From NCBI GenBank assembly GCA_034096865.1, contig JAWQFJ010000509.1, positions 1-64,000 on the forward strand: a stretch of DNA of 64,000 nucleotides. The letters are read 5' to 3'. The DNA comes from Theodoxus fluviatilis (taxonomy: Eukaryota > Mollusca > Gastropoda > Cycloneritida > Neritidae). The position numbers were made by a program, and so were the translations under genes. Shown piece by piece: positions 10,885 through 64,000 of the stretch. The notes beneath the pieces are model-generated. The model saw only the letters and a program-made list of their open reading frames with translations, was not told the origin of the DNA and did no database searches. Within the stretch, counting starts at the first letter, position 1. The number at the start of each line of letters is the position of its first letter.

Positions 10885-12609
10885 GCTTTAACTTTGCTGC
10901 TTTATTTCTTATGAACCGTGACATGACCAGCATTCGTACACAAGGCAGACAGCTCATTCAGACTTCTACATTTCATTCAGGCAGCTGAAACTCTGGCAGA
11001 TGACACATTTATGAAAACCACTGCTACAAAGTTGCACATAATATATGTACAAAAGGCATAAATTTATGAATGCAAAGAACTGAGAAAAATGAAGATGAAA
11101 GATGACTGAGCTATGGGAGAACTTGAGTACAAATAAAAAGGACAAGCAGACAAAATACAAGTCCAGAATGGACCCACTTTTATCAATGGAGGCTTTTGCT
11201 TGCCAACAACCATTCTGATACACACCAGAGATAACGAAAGTTATTATTACATAAAAAAGTTCTCTTATCTCTGGCATATGTGATATCATCACTTCTTGCA
11301 CCTACATATGTGAATTAGCCAGCAGTCACTCATTTCTGTCCTCTTTGCCTTCAAACACTATCCGAGTCTACTGCCTCCACCACCATTGAGATTTGAGAGG
11401 GAAAAACTCCACAAATGATTCTGCTGCTTGTGCTTCAACTGCAACTCTCACTAGTGCCATGGCAACAGTGGTGTTTTTGTACTTGAGGAACTTTGTAGGC
11501 AGTTGTTTGCAGCTCCAAGCTCTCATCTACCAAAAGCAGTCTTTCTTGCCAGCAAGTCTAGCATTACGCACTGTAAAATGCCAAATTCACCTCACATGAA
11601 AGCTGATCTTCTGAGAGCCAAATCAAGAGAGTGCATTGATTGTGGTCTAATTCTCTAGTCCCTTCACGTCGATGCTGGTGATATGGGGAACCAAACTATT
11701 ATTAAATACACAATGAAACTCATAAAAACTTCCACAAGTCTAAAGCTTACTCTAAAACAAAAACTCTGATCCAGAGGTTTAACTAACTGAAGATGTGTGG
11801 TTAGAAGGAAGATGAAGAAGCATGGATCTGCACTTCAGACCTCTCAGTCCAACAGTCTCTACTCCTGCCAGTCCTCCTCCCTCTGCTCCCACAGCCTCAT
11901 GCTTCCAGCCGTGGACAACACAACAAAGCAAGCGTTCAAAACTCAATGCTTTTAGACCAAACAGTTGCGACCAAAATAATCAGAAATAAAGAAGCACTGC
12001 ATGAACTGAGAGAGCTTTAATAACAGTTTGTCACCTAAAAAAGCAACGTCTCTTTCTCAGATGTCTCCTTTTTGTGTTTACATTCCTTGAATGAGCCTAT
12101 TTCAAATTTTCTTGACAAATGTATTTCAAGCAAAAGGTTACAGACGAAAATCACTCCAAGCAGACAAATCGTCCTTTTTCATGCTTCCATCATGCAACGT
12201 TCCAGATCTTGCCCCAACACTGTAACCAACATCACATAACTGGCTGGGGATGAAGCTACAGTGCACAGTCGGCAGTACAAAGAAATACCAACAAAGGCAG
12301 TCAAAGAATTAAATCCAGATAATAGACACAGATATTCCCAAGCACAAAATATCCAACACTTTCTGGTAGTCAAGTCAATTCCTGCATTACTGGGTTCTGA
12401 CCAATGCCAGAGGATCATGAGAGACAAGAGTCACAATCTGAGAAGACCGAATTACGAAGTTCAAAACTGCCAAAGCAGTGTGGCACAAGAGCAAGCTCAG
12501 TCTCTTCTTCTCTTGCACTGCCAAGGCCTGGGGGCAGTTTTCCTTTCTCATGGCTGCTTTGCAAAGATCAAGTTCTAGTCCTTTGCTGGAGAAAGTCTGT
12601 CCCACTTTT
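10885..12609 (-). other. Probable MTR4 3' UTR
   Basis: Non-coding sequence immediately downstream of the MTR4 stop codon. On the minus strand an AATAAA (10901-10906) faces the plus-strand AATAAA at 10858-10863, consistent with convergent gene ends about 40 bp apart. No other gene was recognised. Confidence 0.5.
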
Positions 12610-51914
<39,305 letters not shown>

Positions 51915-52138
51915 GTTGCTTGAAGGGCCACAACTGCGAAATCGCAGATTATGAAATAGTTAAAATAATACGAATTAGTATAATTCAACATGCCAGTAAT
52001 TTGTCAAATTAGAGAAAATCAGATGTAAAATTTAAAAAATCAAAGGAAAATTATATTTGAGTCAAGATAACACTGTTTTGTTGAAGGCTCTTTGTTTAAC
52101 AATCCAGATTTTTTATATGAGAAGAGATTGTGTACACG
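51915..52138. promoter_or_regulatory. Bidirectional promoter, MTR4 / TXNDC12
   Basis: Only 224 bp separate the two divergent start codons (51914 minus, 52139 plus). The interval is AT-rich with no CpG island by eye. Both genes are housekeeping in animals, consistent with shared regulation. Transcription starts were not mapped. Confidence 0.7.
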
Positions 52139-58956
<6,818 letters not shown>

Positions 58957-59935
58957 GAGCAAGCTGCTTATTTTTCCTTGAAAACCACCCTTTGTCATTG
59001 CTGTTTTACTCTTATGGCTTAGTGCATGCCTGATATCTTTTGAAATGATTTACTTGTCAGTGTACATAGAGTTATGTAATGTTTAGTTTTGTCACTGCTT
59101 TTAGGAATTTGAGATTTTATGGTAGATGCTACGATTTAAATGTGCCAAATGATACTCTCTAGTTGAGGTGAATATCTTGTTATCTCTACATTTGAAACTT
59201 TACATATTAAGGATAAAGGAAAAGGGCACTGTTGACAGAATTTTAGATATGTCTGTCTGTCTGCATGCTGTTGTTCCTTCCATTTAAGGATATTGGTGAT
59301 GATTTTATTTAAATGATGGAGTTGAACACCGACAGAGGTACACAGTACCTCACTAAAAGCGAATGTAAGGACAAATAGATACCCAACAAGTTAAAATCAC
59401 TCAGTTATCATCTGGTACACTGAGGATTCAGGCTCTGCTTGAGATCTTTAAGAGATCCCATAGAGCTTTAGCTATGTATTAGGAATATTTATGCATTGAA
59501 TAAATGTGTGTCATTGTTAAAGTATTTGAATGAAGGAACAATATACTTCATAGGTCACTTGAGTCCAAACAAACCTTTTAACCAGATGAAAATATGCAAT
59601 TCTTCCTTTGAACTGTGCAGTATTTTCATGAAAGTGTTTTGTGATCTTGAATGTTTGTTCCTTTTTCCATGAGCAATTGTTAGACTTTGATGGTGCAGAA
59701 TATTGCAAAGACCTCTTGGTTGGTGTCAGAAAATTCCTGTCAGAAAATGGACACATCATGAGACAAAAAATAAATTGTCTTCAATGGCATGTGCAATTTT
59801 ATCACAGCCTGATTGATACTTTTACAACTGTGATTTTCCAGTGAGAAGTACTGAAATAATCATTCAGTGATTATTCATTTATTGATTTCTACACTCTGAC
59901 TATCTGGTCATATTATGGAGGAAAGCAAAGAAGTG
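58957..59935 (+). other. Probable TXNDC12 3' UTR
   Basis: AT-rich with AATAAA near 59498-59503 and a second near 59769. No other coding signal is convincing. Confidence 0.5.
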
Positions 59936-60482
59936 GGGGGGGGGGGGGGGGGGGGGGGGTGTGAAAAGTGTTACAGCAAAGAAGTGGGGATGAAAAGTGT
60001 TCCAGCAAAGAAGTGGGGGAATGAAAAGTGTTCCAGCAAAGAAGTGGGGATAAAAAGTATTCCAGCAAAGAAGTGGGGATGAAAAGTGTTTCTGCAAAGT
60101 GAGGGAATGAAAAGTGTTCCAGCAATGAAGTGGGGGAATGAAAATTGTTCCAGCAATGAAGTGGGGGAATGTGAATTGTTCCAGCAAAGAGGGGAATGAA
60201 AAGTTTCTGCCAAGAGGTGGGGAAATGAAAAGTATTCCAGCAAAGAAGTGGGGAAATGAAAAGTGTTCCAGCAAAGAGGGGAATGAAAAGTTTCTGCCAA
60301 GAGGTGGGGAAATGAAAAGTATTCCAGCAAAGAAGTGGGGAAATGAAAAGTGTTCCAGTAAAGAAGTAGGGGGATAAAAAGTGTTCCAGCAAAGAAATGG
60401 GGAAATGAAAAGTGTTCCAGCAAGGAAATGATGGGAATAAAAAGTGTTCCTGCAAGGAAGAGGGGGGTATGAAAAGTGCTCC
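59935..60482. repeat. G-run and minisatellite of about 28-31 bp
   Basis: 22 or more G (59936-59959), then about 15 imperfect units with GAAAAGTGTTCCAGCAAAGA followed by AGTGGGGRAT. Some units form a larger 85-bp duplication (60190-60270 and 60277-60355). The roughly 200-codon minus-strand ORFs (FAGTLFIPP-type repeats) arise from this periodicity. Confidence 0.9.
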
Positions 60483-60489
60483 TGCTGCT

Positions 60490-61540
60490 TTTCTTGGCAG
60501 CATTCAACTTTTGTATGACAATGCACTCAGTGTCTCATTCATGATCCTTTAGTCATATTAAAACTATTTCTTCTACACATACATTTTATTCACTGCTGTG
60601 TGACACCATTTGCTCTGATTATTAAATAAAATTGTCATTATTTTCCTGCATATATGTGTTTGTAATGTTTATATTTAAACTTTTGTTGACTTACACATTT
60701 CAAGTAGCGAAGAGCAGAAGTGTACCAGACTCTCATATCATTAGGGAAACAGTTTCAAGGGTTTGTTGTGGTGCAAGTTGTGAGAAATGAAGTGAGAGAT
60801 CATGCTTAAATCAACCCTCATACTTGGGTACATGTGAACCATCAAGTGAAAGCTAAGCAGGAATAGTAGAGCACAACAGAGGAAAGCAAAAGCACTTGAC
60901 TTTCTGTCGCACAGCTGCCTTTGCATGTGAGAATCTAATGCTTCTGTAGAGTCATGGCCCATTGATCAGGGGGTAAAGTCTAAAGAAGACTGAGCCCTAG
61001 TTAACTGTTTACAGTATCTAGCAAACCAGAGAGGTTAGGAAATGAGGTTTCAACCGTAATGATGAAGTGGTGTGTGTGGGTTTTTTTTTTTTTTTGGGGG
61101 GGGGGGGTGGGGGGCTGGGTGAGATTTCACAAGTCTTCTTGTGTGTGTTTTAATAGAGCAAGTGTTCGTTCTGCTGTTACCCTGAAATTTATTGGGATTG
61201 GTAATTTCGACAGGGAGCGTGTCACTCGCACGATTGAAACAATTTATTGTCACTGCCTCGTCAGAGTGAAAGCTCAGAGAAAAGCTAGTCATTTGGAGCT
61301 GTGGATGTGAAAGACAAGAACTGGTACAGTGAAAAACTTGAGTCATAAACACAAACAACAACGACGTGTGTAGGTCATACAGCGGACATGCACTGCGCAA
61401 AGTGTACCAAAGATTCGTAACACAGCGTTCTGGTATTATGTTGTAGTCGACCACAAATCATGCAAGTAAGACAACTAGTTGCAGGGGAGAAAACTCTGTT
61501 TGCCTTAGCGGGTGGCCTGCTATTCTCAAGGCAGACGAGT
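60490..61540. other. Intergenic, nothing recognised
   Basis: Contains AATAAA near 60626 and a T/G run at about 61081-61115. No gene recognised. Confidence 0.4.
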
Positions 61541-61542
61541 AC

Positions 61543-61755
61543 ATGGACGGAGGTTACCTTTATTTGTGCTGTCGAATGGAATGTCCCATCGAAGTCTGCG
61601 AATCTGTTATAAAAGATATTCCATCAAATTCGGGTCGAAGGTGTGCACGCCCGAATAAGAGACGTATACTTTTTCAGCTTACGATCGATTCTCCAATGTG
61701 CATGTGGAATTTGAGGACAGCGTTTCAGTGTACAATTATTTTGTACAAAATGTAG
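61543..61755 (+). CDS. Unrecognised 70-codon ORF
   Basis: ATG ORF with six Cys (LYLCCRMECPIEVCE, then PMCMWNL and FQC). It is not recognised and could be chance. No splice context was examined beyond the open frame. Confidence 0.15.
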   Translation: MDGGYLYLCCRMECPIEVCESVIKDIPSNSGRRCARPNKRRILFQLTIDSPMCMWNLRTAFQCTIILYKM

Positions 61756-62034
61756 GAATGCTAGAATTTACGCACGTTACTTTGAAAACATTGTTGCCAT
61801 ACACATTATGCTTTTTTGGCAACTAAATGTTAGCCTATGCATTCTCTTTAATCAATTGACACCACTCCCACCCACCCCAAGTAAAAGCAAAAGGTTTATC
61901 ACTCTCTCCCTGACTCCCTGACTGGTCCTCTATCCACTTGCCTGTAGGCCTACCTTGTCTTAGTTTTTCATGTGTTCTTCTTTCTTTCTGTACTTCGTTG
62001 TCTTCATCCTACCCTTTGTGCACGTGTTTTCTTT

Positions 62035-62040
62035 CTTTCT

Positions 62041-62091
<51 letters not shown>

Positions 62092-62092
62092 C
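62035..62092. repeat. (TTCT)n microsatellite
   Basis: About 58 bp of TTTC repeats. Confidence 0.95.
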
Positions 62093-62171
62093 ATTATGTC
62101 TGTTCGGTTGCTGGGTACCCAACCGTCACAATAATAAACCACCAATAAAAAGTTTTTATGGGACATCAGAA

Positions 62172-62402
62172 ATGGCTGATCGTTGTCTGTCTCTCAGACA
62201 CAGTGATTTTGTTGGCTACTCGAGCGAACACTTGCTGAATGCTGGAGATGTCATCACCAAGTCATGCAACAAAGCCAAGGGAGAGTCGTGCGTACTGGCC
62301 ACAACCTTCATGTTCAAACCGCTCCGGACAAACCTAAGGCACATAACCAGCCCACCAGTTTGCTGCATGGAGATTTACACCCTGGTCCTCGCACTGCAGT
62401 AA
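62172..62402 (+). CDS. Unrecognised 76-codon ORF
   Basis: Starts MADRCLSLRHSDFVGYSSEH in a reasonable initiation context and ends at a stop at 62400-62402. Hydrophilic then hydrophobic, with no known motif. May be a fragment of a gene or repeat. Confidence 0.2.
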   Translation: MADRCLSLRHSDFVGYSSEHLLNAGDVITKSCNKAKGESCVLATTFMFKPLRTNLRHITSPPVCCMEIYTLVLALQ

Positions 62403-62846
62403 AGCGCCCCTTCATCGTTGCCTATCTTTGTTGTTGATTCAACCTCTGTCAATCCTATTGGGACTGATATACGGCGCGTGCTTTGACGTGTTGCGCGGAG
62501 CGTTATGAGCTGCCCGAGTTTGTCGCGCCTTCTCAGTCGTACGTGGTGCTTTGATGGCTCCAGACACGGCCTGATATCTGAATCAGCAAACCAAGGCGTG
62601 GAGATGTAGCCTTCCGTTCCTACGTAGACATCTTAAGGATTCGTAGATGGGCTCATATGGTCGCCGTGCGTGTAGGCCTACTGGCAAGCACTAACAATAA
62701 ATCTTTCTGGGTAGTATATGCAGACGTCGGCCAGCTGCTTACATCTGTTGCAGAATGGTTGACGTTGTTTGTTAAAGTATACCAAAACAAATCGAACCAT
62801 TCTGCTATGTTTTGTTATCGGTTCCCTGCCTGTCCGTCCGTACGTA

Positions 62847-62914
<68 letters not shown>

Positions 62915-64000
62915 CGCGCGCGCGCGCGTGTGCGTGCGTGTACGCGAGTGTGTGCCTGTTCCACAAAATCGCCCACCACATACATGTATGTATGGACATA
63001 CCTCTCTTTGTAAAAGCGTCAAAACATTTGTATCACCATTGTCCTCGTAATCTGAGTTATCTGGCTTATCACCATTGTCACACATCTTTTCTTTATTCTG
63101 TAATCTTTCAGGCGCAAACGCCCATTCCCATTGCTTACCCCACCCCGTCTCTCCTCCTGTCTTCACGTACTTCCCTCTAGTGCCCTTCATTCATTGGGTA
63201 ACTCCGTCTCTATCCCCTACTGCTGTTCCGCCAACTTGCCATGGGGTGAGCATAGCGTGACGTCTTGATAACGTACGTACGTAGTATCATCAACAGTGGC
63301 CTTTGTGTAACAGCAATGTCCTATATGGCCTCCCAAAGCACTTGTGGACACCGTCAGAGATCGCTACGACTAGATGGGTTATTGGATGGGTTTTCACCTC
63401 AACCTATAACCTTGCCGCTTGGTTAGGCGCTCACCATGGCATACGCCGTTGCTTTGTGGCTGGGTGTCTGTCCGTTGCCAGCGTTGAGTTGCGTTAGGAG
63501 AGGAGTCAGATAATTGATATGACGCAAATTGTTGTCCTGCCATTTCGGGTATGGAAGCTTGACAAGGTATACCCCGGGTGTCCGAGTAGAAGCTTGGAGG
63601 ATTTGGAACTGAATAGATCCACCCGCGTGTGTCTACGACGCACGGAGTCTCCGCGTTATCTGAAGCTGTGCCATTGAGACTGGCTTACACAGCCAGGCAA
63701 CGCCCCAGCAATGAGGTGCCCTCTCTGTGCCAGAATGTGTATTCCCTGTGAGGTCTGCCAGCCACTGTGATGTATGCGTAGTGCCAAATGAGAAGAATAA
63801 AACCCACCCAGGTCTTCAAGACCACGTTTATCACGGTGTCGAGCTTCGGTAATGTATTTTTGGTCTGGGGGTGAGACTGCGAGTGCAGATCTATTGAGAA
63901 GCGTTTGGCACAGTAGTCACAAATCGTGTCTGAAATAAAAACCTTTCTTCACGCAACAAAGCATCCTTCCAAAGAAGGGACAATACTTCTCAAAGGAATC
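62403..64000. other. Right flank, nothing recognised
   Basis: (GT)n with GC steps at 62850-62935. The remainder is mixed-composition sequence with CpG-containing stretches and no recognisable gene. Confidence 0.4.

Noticed and set aside
59900..60526. 208-codon minus-strand ORF with FAGTLFIPP-type repeats
   Set aside because: All three minus frames stay open because of the minisatellite periodicity; composition is that of the repeat.

Overview
The window looks like nuclear DNA of an invertebrate, most likely a lophotrochozoan and possibly a gastropod mollusc. This is inferred from several things: intron-rich housekeeping genes with bilaterian-type exons, very long (CA)n and (GA)n microsatellites, interspersed repeats full of TGACCTTGACC motifs, and a mix of LINE, Tigger/pogo and TTAA-flanked DNA transposons. 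No prokaryotic genes, tRNA or rRNA genes were recognised.

Layout. 1-9.5 kb is repeat territory: a frameshifted acidic ORF, a LINE reverse-transcriptase pseudogene (2.5-5.0 kb, minus), a 43-bp-class minisatellite (5.67-6.55 kb) and a foldback-like element (6.55-8.42 kb). 9.5-10.9 kb may hold the last exon and 3' UTR of an unidentified plus-strand gene. That gene would converge on the central gene.

12.6-51.9 kb (minus) is a complete MTR4/MTREX gene, the exosome-associated Ski2-like RNA helicase. I could chain 25 coding exons in frame into 1026 codons plus stop. Intron 16 holds a 5.6-kb Tigger/pogo transposon with a two-exon transposase and, downstream in the same orientation, an OTU-type cysteine protease ORF. 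Intron 12 holds a 28-bp x 30 tandem array, and intron 11 a TTAA-bounded element.

Intron 4 is 13 kb and anomalous. It contains only the 5' ends of two other genes: a FERM-domain gene (minus) and ribosomal protein RPS15 (plus), head to head. Next to them is an N-interrupted zig-zag of inverted copies that looks like long-read gap-fill error. A scaffold misjoin is more likely than true nesting.

51.9-59 kb: TXNDC12 (plus), an ER thioredoxin-fold protein with a WCGAC active site and a KEEL-type ER-retention end. Its start codon lies 225 bp from that of MTR4, so the two probably share a bidirectional promoter. One TXNDC12 exon was not located, and a second TTAA-bounded element sits in the intron where it should be. 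59-64 kb holds the probable TXNDC12 3' UTR, a minisatellite and sequence in which I recognise no gene.

The two main genes are both housekeeping genes (nuclear RNA surveillance and ER redox folding). The most unusual items are the OTU-bearing Tigger element, the repeat family carrying many nuclear-receptor-like half-sites, and the bias of long (CT)n tracts toward the sense strand of introns.
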